DNA of 64,000 nt from Flexivirga aerilata (lineage in GTDB: Bacteria > Actinomycetota > Actinomycetes > Actinomycetales > Dermatophilaceae): the NCBI RefSeq assembly GCF_013002715.1, contig NZ_JABENB010000001.1, forward strand, positions 2,108,001 through 2,172,000, in the 5' to 3' direction. Each line of letters opens with the position of its first letter. Position 1 is the stretch's first letter. The notes under the pieces are model-generated. The model saw only the letters and a program-made list of their open reading frames with translations. It had not been told where the DNA came from and made no database searches. Shown here piece after piece: positions 17,899 to 25,938 of the stretch. A program made the position numbers and the translations under genes.

Positions 17899-19149
17899 AT
17901 GAGCCTCGGTCCGGTGCTCGGCGTCGCCGACGAGGAACGGCGGCGTGGCCTGCGCAGAATGCGCCTGGTGGCCACGTCGCTGTTGCTCGTCGCCGCCGTC
18001 ATCTTCGTGCTCACCCACGGGCACGGGGGAGTGTGGGGTTATGTCAACGCCGCCGCCGAGGCGGCGATGGTGGGTGCGGTCGCCGACTGGTTCGCGGTCA
18101 CCGCGCTCTTCCGGCACCCGCTCGGGCTCAAGGTGCCGCACACCGCGATCATCCCCGAGCGCAAGGACTCCATCGGCCGCAGCCTCGAGGACTTCGTCAC
18201 CGACAACTTCCTCACCGCCGACAACGTGCAGCAGCGGCTGGCGACCGCGCAGGTGCCGCTGCGCGTGGGCCGGTGGTTGCAGCAGCCGGCCAACGCGCAG
18301 CGCGTGGTGTCCGAGTCGGCGCCGGCGCTCGCGCGCGGGGTGTCGTCGATCAGTGACGAGGAGGTCGGTGACCTCCTGCACCGCATCGTGTTGCCCCGCC
18401 TGGCAAAGGAGCCCATCGCGCCGCTGATGGGCACGCTGCTCGAGGGGGTCGTGCGCGACGACTCCCACCGCCAGCTGGTCGACCTGGTCGTGCGCGAACT
18501 GCACGACTGGGTGCGGGACAACGAGGAGACCGTGTCCTCGATCATCGGTGCCCGCGCGCCCTGGTGGTCGCCGCGCTGGCTGGACGAGACCGTCACCGCC
18601 CGGCTCCATCTGGAGCTGGTGCGCTGGCTCGCCGACGTGCGGGACAACCCCGACCACCAGATGCGCAAGGCGGTCGACAAGCTGCTCGCCGAGCTCGCCG
18701 ACAAGCTGCAGCACGACCCGGCCACGATGGCTCAGACCGAGCAGCTCAAGGAGCAGGCCCTCGCCCACCCGTCGGTCGGCACCTCGCTGGTCGGGATGTG
18801 GGGGTCGGTCAAGCGCGTGCTCGTCGAGGCGTTGCAGGACGAGCACGGCGAGCTCCGGGAGCGTATGGCGCGAGCCCTCGTCGACCTCGGCACGCGCATC
18901 ACCACCGACGACGCACTGCGCGCGTCCCTCGACCGGCGGCTCGGCCAGGTCGCCGGGCACGTGGTGACGACCTACGGTCACGAGATCTCGACGGTCATCT
19001 CCCAGACGATCGACCGCTGGGACGGCGACGAGGCGTCCAAGCGCATCGAGCTGCACGTCGGCCGCGACCTGCAGTTCATCCGCATCAACGGCACCGTGGT
19101 GGGCGGCTTGGTCGGGCTGCTCATCTACAGCCTCGCGCAGTTGCTCTGA
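17899..19149 (+). CDS. DUF445 family membrane protein (YjiN-like)
   Basis: A 416-residue protein with one transmembrane segment near residues 25-42, the DUF445 signature AAEAAMVGAVADWFAVTALFRHPLG, a long helical soluble middle part, and a final transmembrane segment (GGLVGLLIYSLAQLL) at the C-terminus. The family is widespread; its function is not established. It follows the lipoprotein gene by 37 bases and converges on the GNAT gene across a tandem repeat. Confidence 0.88.
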   Translation: MSLGPVLGVADEERRRGLRRMRLVATSLLLVAAVIFVLTHGHGGVWGYVNAAAEAAMVGAVADWFAVTALFRHPLGLKVPHTAIIPERKDSIGRSLEDFVTDNFLTADNVQQRLATAQVPLRVGRWLQQPANAQRVVSESAPALARGVSSISDEEVGDLLHRIVLPRLAKEPIAPLMGTLLEGVVRDDSHRQLVDLVVRELHDWVRDNEETVSSIIGARAPWWSPRWLDETVTARLHLELVRWLADVRDNPDHQMRKAVDKLLAELADKLQHDPATMAQTEQLKEQALAHPSVGTSLVGMWGSVKRVLVEALQDEHGELRERMARALVDLGTRITTDDALRASLDRRLGQVAGHVVTTYGHEISTVISQTIDRWDGDEASKRIELHVGRDLQFIRINGTVVGGLVGLLIYSLAQLL

Positions 19150-19169
19150 GCGCGCGCTCGCAAGGCGTC

Positions 19170-19295
19170 GGAAGTGACCATTCGGGTCGCTCGTCGTTGG
19201 CGGTGCGGTCGGTCGGTGGCTGGAAGTGACCGTTCGCGTCACTCGTCGTGGGCGGTGCGGTCGGTCGGTGGCTGGAAGTGACCGTTCGCGTCATT
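19170..19295. repeat. 52-bp tandem repeat, about 2.4 copies, between convergent genes
   Basis: Copies begin with GGAAGTGACC at 19170, 19222 and 19274, a strict 52-base period; the second and third are nearly identical and the first has a few changes. Each unit contains AGTGAC-CGTTCGC-GTCACT, a 6-bp inverted repeat that could form a hairpin on either strand. The array fills the space between the ends of the DUF445 and GNAT genes and touches the GNAT stop codon. A two-way terminator role is possible. Confidence 0.75.
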
Positions 19296-19815
19296 TCAGG
19301 TGACGCAGGTCGAGCACGTGGAACACCTTGTCCAACCGCCGCCCGGCGTCGGGCGCGACGAAGTCGGGTAGCCGGCCGTACTCCCGGAACCCGGCGGACA
19401 GGTAGAGCCGTTCGGCCGCGGCATTGTCACCCCGGAAGTCGAGCGTCAGCTGCTCGATGCCCGCGGCACGCGCCCGCTCGATGAGAGCGCGCAACAGCAG
19501 GCGCCCGACTCCGCGGCCGCTGAACTCGGCTGCCACAGCGAGCTTTTCGAGGTCGGCGTGAGGCCGGTGGGTAGGCCGTGAGTAGCGCCGCCAATAGCCG
19601 AAGCCGGCCACCTCGCCGTCGACCCGCGCAAGCAGAAGGTACGCGTCGTCCGGCGCTAGTCCGGCGAGTTCGGCGAGCAGCGCTTCGATCTCGTCCTGCG
19701 CGGGCGGCGACGTCCAGCCCAGGGCCGCATCCGCGCTCACCAGGTCGCCGACCAACCGGGTGAGTGCGCGCACGGTTGCCGGGTCGGGCGCGTGGCCCAC
19801 GCTCTCCACCTTCAT
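19291..19815 (-). CDS. GNAT family N-acetyltransferase
   Basis: A 174-residue GNAT protein. The acetyl-CoA pyrophosphate loop appears as SGRGVGRLLLRALIERARAAG (read in two parts: SGRGVG then LLLRAL), preceded by LEKLAVAAEF, and followed by LYLSAGFREYGRLPDFV, the typical last strand and helix. The substrate is unknown. The gene reads toward the 52-bp repeat array and away from the dehydrogenase cluster. Confidence 0.88.
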   Translation of the reverse strand: MKVESVGHAPDPATVRALTRLVGDLVSADAALGWTSPPAQDEIEALLAELAGLAPDDAYLLLARVDGEVAGFGYWRRYSRPTHRPHADLEKLAVAAEFSGRGVGRLLLRALIERARAAGIEQLTLDFRGDNAAAERLYLSAGFREYGRLPDFVAPDAGRRLDKVFHVLDLRHLK

Positions 19816-19862
19816 GGAGGGCGATTATCGCGCGCCCGAACGGCGGGTCGATCGGCCCGGAT

Positions 19863-19878
19863 CCGCCGCGAACGGCGG
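19863..19878. promoter_or_regulatory. Inverted repeat upstream of the dehydrogenase cluster (candidate operator)
   Basis: CCGCCG-CGAA-CGGCGG is a perfect 6-bp inverted repeat within GGATCCGCCGCG, 64 bases upstream of the dehydrogenase start. The same element recurs at 23166-23181, upstream of the SDR gene. The shared flank and position suggest a binding site for the PucR-like regulator encoded between them, but at this G+C content a hairpin could also arise by chance. Confidence 0.4.
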
Positions 19879-19941
19879 TCCCGTCATACGGCGACGTGAT
19901 CGAGGGTGGAGACATCACCACCCGAGTCACCAAGGAGCCAC

Positions 19942-21117
19942 ATGTCTCAGGTCACCATGAACGCCGTCGTCTGCCACCGCGGAGAGCTCAGCGTGCGGGA
20001 GGTCCCGGCGCCGCGACCCGGGCCCGGCCAGGTGCTGCTCAACGTCGCACGTGCCGGCATCTGCGGCTCAGACCTGCACCTGCGGGTGCACGCCGACAAC
20101 CTGGCCGACCTGGCCGCCGGCGTCGGCTACCCCGACGCGGCGCGGTATGACGACGAGGTCATCTTCGGCCACGAGATCTGCGGCGAGGTTGCCGACTACG
20201 GTCCCGGCACCGAAAAGCGCTGGGACAAGGGCTCTCTCGTGGTGGCGATGCCGATGATCCGCAACGGCCGGACACCGCAGCTGACCGGTTCATCGACCCA
20301 CGCGTCGGGTGCGTATGCCGACCAGATCGTCGTGCAGGAGTCGATGACCTTCCCGGTGCCGGACGGCCTGCCGGCCGAACACGCGGTGCTCACCGAGCCG
20401 ACCGCCGTCGGCTGGCACGCAGTGCAGCGCAGCAGGATCGGCAAGAAGCAGGTCGCCTACGTGATCGGTTGCGGCCCGGTCGGATTGGCGGTCATCGCGA
20501 CGTTGAAGGCAGCGGGCGTCCGCACGGTGATCGCCTCGGACTTCTCGCCGCGCCGGCGGCAGCTCGCGACGCAGTGCGGCGCCGACGTGGTCGTCGACCC
20601 GCGCGTGCAGGACCCCTTCGGGGCGGCTCCGGAGCCACCGAAGCTGGGGAGCGTCCCGGCATACCTGAACCTCGGCTTCGACACCATGGAGAAGCTGCGC
20701 AAGGTGCCGAATCTGCCGTGGTGGCTTGCCTTTCGGGCAATGCACGCGATCGGCGCCGGACCCTCCGGGCCGGTCGTCTTCGAGTGTGTCGGGGTCCCCG
20801 GCATGATCCAGAGCATCCTCGCGGACGCACCCATGATGACCAAGCTGATCGTCGCCGGAGGCTGCCTCGAACCCGACACCTTCCAGCCGATGATGGGCAT
20901 CATCAAGGAGGCCGACGTCCTCTTCTCGACCGGCTACACGCCCGGCGAATACCGCGACACCCTCCACATGCTCGCCGACGGCACGGTCGATCCCGCGCCC
21001 GTCGTCACCGGCACTGTCGGATTGGGCGGAGTGGCAACGGCATTCGACGCGCTCGGCAACCCCGAGAAGCACGCCAAGATCCTCATCGACCCGCGCAGCG
21101 CCGCGGTCACCCCCTGA
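19942..21117 (+). CDS. Zinc-dependent medium-chain alcohol dehydrogenase
   Basis: A 391-residue MDR enzyme. GICGSDLHLR carries the catalytic zinc cysteine, FGHEICGEV the histidine-glutamate pair, and GCGPVGLAVIATLKAAG the NAD(P)-binding fold. The length exceeds the classical 345-residue enzymes through an insertion around residues 215-270 (with PNLPWWLAFRAMHAIG), as in some terpene- or steroid-alcohol dehydrogenases. ATG at 19942 is preceded by AAGGAG at 19932-19937. An esterase gene follows after 44 bases, a regulator after that, so it probably oxidises an alcohol released by the esterase; the substrate is unknown. Confidence 0.85.
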   Translation: MSQVTMNAVVCHRGELSVREVPAPRPGPGQVLLNVARAGICGSDLHLRVHADNLADLAAGVGYPDAARYDDEVIFGHEICGEVADYGPGTEKRWDKGSLVVAMPMIRNGRTPQLTGSSTHASGAYADQIVVQESMTFPVPDGLPAEHAVLTEPTAVGWHAVQRSRIGKKQVAYVIGCGPVGLAVIATLKAAGVRTVIASDFSPRRRQLATQCGADVVVDPRVQDPFGAAPEPPKLGSVPAYLNLGFDTMEKLRKVPNLPWWLAFRAMHAIGAGPSGPVVFECVGVPGMIQSILADAPMMTKLIVAGGCLEPDTFQPMMGIIKEADVLFSTGYTPGEYRDTLHMLADGTVDPAPVVTGTVGLGGVATAFDALGNPEKHAKILIDPRSAAVTP

Positions 21118-21161
21118 GCAGATCCGACGAACAACACGCCGACAAAACGACAGGAGACGCC

Positions 21162-22124
21162 ATGTCCCGCCCCGCCCGCCCGGCGTTCGACCCCGAGCTC
21201 GACGCCGTCCTCGCCACCGTGAGCGAGCAGGTGCCCACCGTCACCCTCGACATGATCCCTGCCCTCCGGGCCGCCACCCTGCCGATCGACGCGACCGGCG
21301 CAGATCTCGAAGCCGCCGGCGTCACCCGGCGCGAGCTCACCATCGAGGGGTATGACGGGGCATCCCTGCAGGCCACGGTGCTCGCCCGCTCCGACCACAG
21401 CCACGCCGGGCCGGGCATCTATCACCTGCACGGTGGCGGGATGATCGCCGGCGACCGCATGGTGGGCGTCGACCAGGTCGTGCCGTGGATCGTCGAGCAC
21501 GACGCGGTCGCGGTGACCGTCGAATATCGCCTCGCGCCGGAGCACCCGGACCCCTATCCGGTGGAGGACTGTTACGCCGGCCTGCTGTGGACCGCGGATC
21601 ACGCGGCCGAACTCGGCATCGACCCCGGCAGGCTGATCGTCGCCGGTGCCAGCGCCGGGGGCGGATTGGCAGCAGGCACAGCACTGCTCGCGCGCGACCG
21701 CAAAGGTCCGGCCCTCGCGGGACAACTCCTCATCTGCCCGATGCTCGACGACCGGGACGACACCGCCTCGACCGTGCAATACGACGACGCCGGCACCTGG
21801 GTGCGCGAGAGCAACCGCACCGGGTGGACCGCGCTGCTCGGTGAGCGCCGCGGCACCGACGACGTGTCGATCTACGCAGCACCTGCCCGGGCGACCGATC
21901 TCGGCGGCCTCCCGCCCGCGTTCATCGACTGCGGATCGGCCGAGGTGTTCCGCGACGAGGATGTCGCCTACGCCACCGGGCTCTGGCGCGACGGCAGCCA
22001 GGCGGAGCTGCACGTCTGGCCGGGCGGCTTCCACGGCTTCGACATGCTCGCGCCGCACACCGCGATCGCCCAGGCCGCAACGGCCGCCCGAAATGCTTGG
22101 GTGGCGCGGCTTTTCGCCCACTGA
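21162..22124 (+). CDS. Alpha/beta hydrolase of the hormone-sensitive-lipase family (esterase)
   Basis: A 320-residue esterase. The oxyanion motif HLHGGGMI, the nucleophile elbow GASAGGG and the catalytic histidine in GGFHGFD are all present, with the aspartate in the FRDEDV region. This family hydrolyses short to medium acyl esters in the cytoplasm. CAGGAG precedes ATG at 21162. It lies between the dehydrogenase and the regulator genes on one strand. The natural ester is unknown. Confidence 0.9.
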   Translation: MSRPARPAFDPELDAVLATVSEQVPTVTLDMIPALRAATLPIDATGADLEAAGVTRRELTIEGYDGASLQATVLARSDHSHAGPGIYHLHGGGMIAGDRMVGVDQVVPWIVEHDAVAVTVEYRLAPEHPDPYPVEDCYAGLLWTADHAAELGIDPGRLIVAGASAGGGLAAGTALLARDRKGPALAGQLLICPMLDDRDDTASTVQYDDAGTWVRESNRTGWTALLGERRGTDDVSIYAAPARATDLGGLPPAFIDCGSAEVFRDEDVAYATGLWRDGSQAELHVWPGGFHGFDMLAPHTAIAQAATAARNAWVARLFAH

Positions 22125-22170
22125 GCCGACACGTCCGCGATAGGCTGGCAGTCGACTCATGGGAGGTCCC

Positions 22171-23154
22171 GTGCAGGAACTCGTCGGCCGACTGACCGCT
22201 CTGGACCCCGACGCGAGCGAGACGCTCAAGGTGGTCTCCTACTTCGACGCGCTCGCCGCGGCGGGCGTCGGTGTGGACGGGTTGTTGCGCGGAGCGGCAG
22301 CCCTGTCGGGGGTCGTCGCCGGCGCCGAACGCCACGGCCGGGTCACCCGCCGCGGACCCGACGGCCGTGACATCGGCCCGGAAGCAGAGCACTCGACGCA
22401 GCAGGCCACCTCGGTCGGATCGGTGTGGCTGGAGCGGCACGGCGCGCCGCACGCCAACGACGCGATGATCGTCGAACGGCTCGCCGTGTCGGTCGACCTG
22501 GTGGAAGCCCGGCATCGCCCGGTCGCCCACCTGGAGACGGTCATCGACGCCGACCGCTCTGCCGACGAGCGCTCCACCGCTCTCGCACCGCTGCGACTCA
22601 CCCCGTCGTCGTGGATGCGCCTCATCGCGACCCGGCCGGAAACCCAAGCACCCACCGGGTATTCGGCCGTCGTGCCGACACGCTACGGGTTGATCCGGGC
22701 GACGCTGCAGATCGCCGACTCCCCGGCGACCGTGGAGCCCGCGGGCCTCGGCCCCTGGGCGCGCGCCGACCACGCGCCGGAGTCCTGGGCCGGAGCCGTG
22801 GTTGCCCTGGGCCTCGCCGATGCCGCCGATCCGGTGGTCGACGCGACCGACCTCGGCGCGATGCTGACCCTCGCCCAGGCCCACGACCCCGAGGCGCCGC
22901 ACCCGGACGTGACCGCGCTCGCCCGCCTCGACCCGCGATCGCTGCAGATCCTCCGGACGCTGGTCGAAGCGGACAGCCTGCGCCGCGCGGCGACGACCCT
23001 CGGCATACATCACTCGACGCTGCAGGCCCGCCACGAGGCTTTGACCCGGTCGCTGGGTTATGACCCGCGCACCGCGATCGGCAAGATCCGCTTTGCCGCT
23101 GCGGCAATGCTCTTGCGGCTCAACAACTTCCGCGACGCGCATCCGGCGGACTGA
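22171..23154 (+). CDS. PucR/CdaR-type helix-turn-helix regulator
   Basis: About 327 residues. The C-terminal 60 residues (SLRRAATTLGIHHSTLQARHEAL) are the PucR-type helix-turn-helix, preceded by a helical dimer-like segment; the N-terminal half is a sensor of unknown ligand. I prefer GTG at 22171 because GGGAGG at 22161-22166 is an ideal ribosome site for it; ATG at 22159 is the alternative. Placed between the esterase and the SDR, it is the probable local regulator, with the inverted repeats at 19863 and 23166 as candidate sites. Confidence 0.8.
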   Translation: MQELVGRLTALDPDASETLKVVSYFDALAAAGVGVDGLLRGAAALSGVVAGAERHGRVTRRGPDGRDIGPEAEHSTQQATSVGSVWLERHGAPHANDAMIVERLAVSVDLVEARHRPVAHLETVIDADRSADERSTALAPLRLTPSSWMRLIATRPETQAPTGYSAVVPTRYGLIRATLQIADSPATVEPAGLGPWARADHAPESWAGAVVALGLADAADPVVDATDLGAMLTLAQAHDPEAPHPDVTALARLDPRSLQILRTLVEADSLRRAATTLGIHHSTLQARHEALTRSLGYDPRTAIGKIRFAAAAMLLRLNNFRDAHPAD

Positions 23155-23165
23155 CACGCGCGGAT

Positions 23166-23181
23166 CCGCCGCGTTCGGCGG
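23166..23181. promoter_or_regulatory. Second copy of the cluster inverted repeat
   Basis: CCGCCG-CGTT-CGGCGG within GGATCCGCCGCG, 12 bases after the regulator stop and 66 bases before the SDR start. It matches the element at 19863-19878 except for the centre (TT for AA). A partial third copy, GATCCGCCGCG, lies at about 23193-23203. Position allows either a terminator for the regulator or an operator for the SDR. Confidence 0.4.
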
Positions 23182-23246
23182 TGTCGGCCGCTGATCCGCC
23201 GCGCCAACCTGGTCCCACCAACCTCGATCAGGAGCGGAGTGGACAC

Positions 23247-24128
23247 ATGACATGGCCTGCAGGAGAAGCGGCATTCGTCACCGGAGCGGCGTCGGGCATC
23301 GGTCTCGGCATCGCTCGCGCACTGGTGGCACAGGGGGCGAAGGTGGCGCTCGCCGACGTCGACGCGGAGCGCCTGGCGGCGGTCGAGCGTGAGCTGACCG
23401 CGTCGGGCGGCACGGTCACCGCGGTCGAGCTCGACGTCAGCGATGCCGACGGCTGGACGGCCGCCGCTGACGCCGCCGAACAGGCGGTCGGGCCGATCTC
23501 GATCCTCATCAACAATGCGGGGGTCAACGGCGGCGGCGCCATCGAGCAGACTCCGCTGAAGTCGTGGCGCTGGGTGTTCGCGGTCAACGTCGAGGGGCAG
23601 TTCCTCGGGGTGTCGACGTTCCTGCCGCGGTTCACCGAGCGCGGCGGCGCCGCGCACATCCTCAACACCGCGTCGGTCGCCGGGCTGCTGCCGATGGTCA
23701 ATGTGGGCGCCTACGTCTCCTCGAAGTTTGCCAGCGTCGGCTTCTCCATGGCGTTGCGTGACGAGTTGCGCGGGAGCGACATCACGGTGTCGCTCCTCGC
23801 GCCCGGCACCGTCGCCACCGCCATCAACCGCAACGCCGCGCAGGCCGAGGCGGCACTCCTCGGGACCGAGGTCGACGAGGAGGCGGTCGAGGCCAACGAC
23901 GGGGTGATCGCGCACGGCGCCGACCCGGATCTGGTGGGGGAGCAGGTCGTCGACGCGATGCGGCAGGGGCAGTTCCTCATCGTCACCCACCGCGAGTTCG
24001 GCACCCTGGTCCGGCGCGTCCACGAGGAGGTGGAGGCGGCGTTCGAGGAGTTCGACGGTCGCTACGGCCCCGATCCCGCCGGGCAGATGATGCTCGGCGG
24101 CACGGACCCGGTGGCCCGTCCGAAATAA
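23247..24128 (+). CDS. Short-chain dehydrogenase/reductase (SDR)
   Basis: A 293-residue classical SDR: cofactor motif TGAASGIGLGIA, NNAG at INNAGVNGGG, and the catalytic Ser with YxxxK in AYVSSKFASV (Y-V-S-S-K). The aspartate after the second strand (ADVDAERL) suggests NAD(H). ATG at 23247 follows a GGAGCGGAG stretch. It is the last gene of the dehydrogenase-esterase-regulator cluster; its own upstream inverted repeat suggests a separate promoter. Substrate unknown. Confidence 0.88.
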   Translation: MTWPAGEAAFVTGAASGIGLGIARALVAQGAKVALADVDAERLAAVERELTASGGTVTAVELDVSDADGWTAAADAAEQAVGPISILINNAGVNGGGAIEQTPLKSWRWVFAVNVEGQFLGVSTFLPRFTERGGAAHILNTASVAGLLPMVNVGAYVSSKFASVGFSMALRDELRGSDITVSLLAPGTVATAINRNAAQAEAALLGTEVDEEAVEANDGVIAHGADPDLVGEQVVDAMRQGQFLIVTHREFGTLVRRVHEEVEAAFEEFDGRYGPDPAGQMMLGGTDPVARPK

Positions 24129-24174
24129 GAGATGGTTATGACATGGTGCGCATGTCGCGATAATGTCGCGCGCA

Positions 24175-24292
24175 GGTCATGAGTGCCAGCGCCAAGCCCC
24201 GGCTCGCTGGCCGGCAACCCTCCTGTCGCGGTGGGGTGCCCCGGGTGAGGACCTGGCCGGCGGTGCCGATCGCCGCCGGCAAGCGCGGACAT
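24175..24292 (+). promoter_or_regulatory. SAM-IV riboswitch upstream of metY
   Basis: The segment reads almost base for base like known actinobacterial SAM-IV aptamers: GGTCATGAGTGCCAGCG at the 5' end, AGCCCCGGCTCGCTGGCCGG, GGCAACCCTCC, GCGGTGGGGTGCCCCGGGTG, then GGACC closing P1 and a downstream hairpin (CCGGCGG...CCGCCGG) leading to GGCAAGCGCGG, the pseudoknot part. It binds S-adenosylmethionine. The metY start is 70 bases downstream, so SAM probably lowers its expression; no terminator is visible, so control of translation start is likely. Confidence 0.92.
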
Positions 24293-24361
24293 CACGACCG
24301 TGGGTCCGCCGTCGGGCGCGGGTGACCTCGCTGCTCGGCGAACGAGCACGAAAGGCGTCCC

Positions 24362-25684
24362 ATGAGCGACGACACCCCCAACTGGTCCTTCGAGACCCGG
24401 CAGATCCACGCGGGCCAGACCGCCGACGCGGCGACCGGTGCGCGGGCGTTGCCGATCTACCAGACCACGTCCTACGTCTTCAACGACACCGAGCACGCGG
24501 CAAATCTGTTCGGGCTCAAGGAATTCGGCAACATCTACACCCGGCTGATGAACCCGACGACCGACGTCGTCGAGCAGCGGATCGCCAGCCTCGAGGGTGG
24601 CGTCGGGGCGCTCCTCGTGGCGTCGGGTCAGGCCGCCGAGACGCTCGCCTTCCTCAACATCGCGCAGGCCGGTGACCACATCGTCGCCAGTCCGAGCCTG
24701 TATGGCGGGACGTTCAACCTGCTCAAGCACACGTTGCCGAAGCTGGGCATCGAGACGACGTTCGTCGAGGACACCTCCGACCCGGCGAGCTGGGAGGCGG
24801 CCTTCCGGCCGAACACCAAGCTGGTCTTCGCCGAGACGATCGCCAACCCCAAGCAGGAGATCCTCGACGTCGAGACCGTGGCCAAGCTGGCGCACGACCA
24901 CGGCGTCCCGCTGGTCGTCGACAACACGGTCGCCACGCCGTACGTCCTGCGGCCGATCGAGCACGGCGCCGACATCGTGATCCACTCGGCGACCAAATAC
25001 CTTGGCGGACATGGCACTTCGATCGGCGGCGTGATCGTCGACAGCGGCAACTTCGACTTCGGCAAGGACCCGGAGAAGTTCCCCGGCTTCAACACCCCGG
25101 AGGAGTCCTACCACGGTCTCGTCTATGCCCGTGACCTCGGCGTCGGCAGTGACCTCGGCGCCAACCTGGCGTTCATCCTCAAGGCGCGCGTCCAGCTGCT
25201 GCGCGACCTGGGCGCGTCGATCTCGCCGTTCAACGCGTTCCTGCTCGCCCAGGGCATCGAGACCCTGAGCCTGCGCATCGAGCGGCACATCGACAACGCC
25301 CGCAAGGTCGCCGAGTGGCTGCAGCAGCAGGACCAGGTGAAGTCGGTGCGCTGGGCGTCGCTGCCGGACAACGAATACTTCGAGCTGGCACAGAAATACA
25401 CCCCGCGCGGCTCGGGCGCCGTGGTGTCGTTCGAGATCGACGGTGGCGTCGACGCCGGCCGCAAGTTCGTCGAGGCACTCACCCTGCACTCGCACGTCGC
25501 CAACATCGGCGACGTGCGGTCGCTCGCGATCCACCCGGCGTCCACCACCCACTCGCAGGGTCCCGACGAGGACCGGCTCGCGGCCGGCGTGACCCCGGGC
25601 CTGGTGCGGCTGGCCGTCGGCATCGAGCACGTCGACGACATCATCGCCGACCTCGAGCAGGGTTTCCGCGCCGCCAAGAGCTGA
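24362..25684 (+). CDS. metY: O-acetylhomoserine aminocarboxypropyltransferase (O-acetylhomoserine sulfhydrylase)
   Basis: A 440-residue Cys/Met-metabolism PLP enzyme. The cofactor lysine is in IHSATKYLGGHGTSIGG, and the long form with FNTPEESYHGL is typical of MetY rather than of cystathionine gamma-synthase. It makes homocysteine from O-acetylhomoserine and sulfide. The SAM-IV riboswitch directly upstream confirms a place in methionine synthesis, and the partner metX lies 15 kb away under a second SAM-IV element. ATG at 24362 is preceded by GAAAGG. A hairpin follows the stop codon. Confidence 0.94.
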   Translation: MSDDTPNWSFETRQIHAGQTADAATGARALPIYQTTSYVFNDTEHAANLFGLKEFGNIYTRLMNPTTDVVEQRIASLEGGVGALLVASGQAAETLAFLNIAQAGDHIVASPSLYGGTFNLLKHTLPKLGIETTFVEDTSDPASWEAAFRPNTKLVFAETIANPKQEILDVETVAKLAHDHGVPLVVDNTVATPYVLRPIEHGADIVIHSATKYLGGHGTSIGGVIVDSGNFDFGKDPEKFPGFNTPEESYHGLVYARDLGVGSDLGANLAFILKARVQLLRDLGASISPFNAFLLAQGIETLSLRIERHIDNARKVAEWLQQQDQVKSVRWASLPDNEYFELAQKYTPRGSGAVVSFEIDGGVDAGRKFVEALTLHSHVANIGDVRSLAIHPASTTHSQGPDEDRLAAGVTPGLVRLAVGIEHVDDIIADLEQGFRAAKS

Positions 25685-25696
25685 CCGACCGGGGGA

Positions 25697-25731
25697 GCCC
25701 GGGTATGACGAATCGCTCGTCGTACCCGGGC
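25697..25731 (+). terminator. Stem-loop after metY
   Basis: Arms 25697-25711 and 25717-25731 pair over 15 positions with one mismatch (GCCCGGGTATGACGA against TCGTCGTACCCGGGC), five-base loop, starting 12 bases after the metY stop. The stem is very stable; the following ATTTCCTTG is only mildly T-rich. Confidence 0.65.
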
Positions 25732-25842
25732 ATTTCCTTGCCCCGGCACAAATTCGGTTGCTCGCGCGCATACCCGGCGAGCACGATGACGGCGGCCCAC
25801 TCGGCGACGCTCTCGTCGCCGGCCGATCGGAAGGAGCGTGAC

Positions 25843-25938
25843 ATGACGAAAGTCATCGGCGTGACCCACGCCGCTCACCCGTGCACCGATCGGAGCAACA
25901 CCCATGCACACACCACACGAGGGCGCCTCCCAGGCTGA
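25843..25938 (+). CDS. Possible short upstream reading frame overlapping the RIO kinase gene
   Basis: ATG at 25843 has a near-perfect ribosome site, GGAAGGAG at 25829-25836, and opens a 31-residue frame (MTKVIGVTHAAHPCTDRSN...) ending at 25938, 35 bases inside the RIO kinase gene in another frame. The kinase start itself has only a modest GGAG. The short frame could couple or regulate kinase translation; alternatively this ribosome site is simply a relic. The peptide is His- and Thr-rich with no recognised family. Confidence 0.35.
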   Translation: MTKVIGVTHAAHPCTDRSNTHAHTTRGRLPG

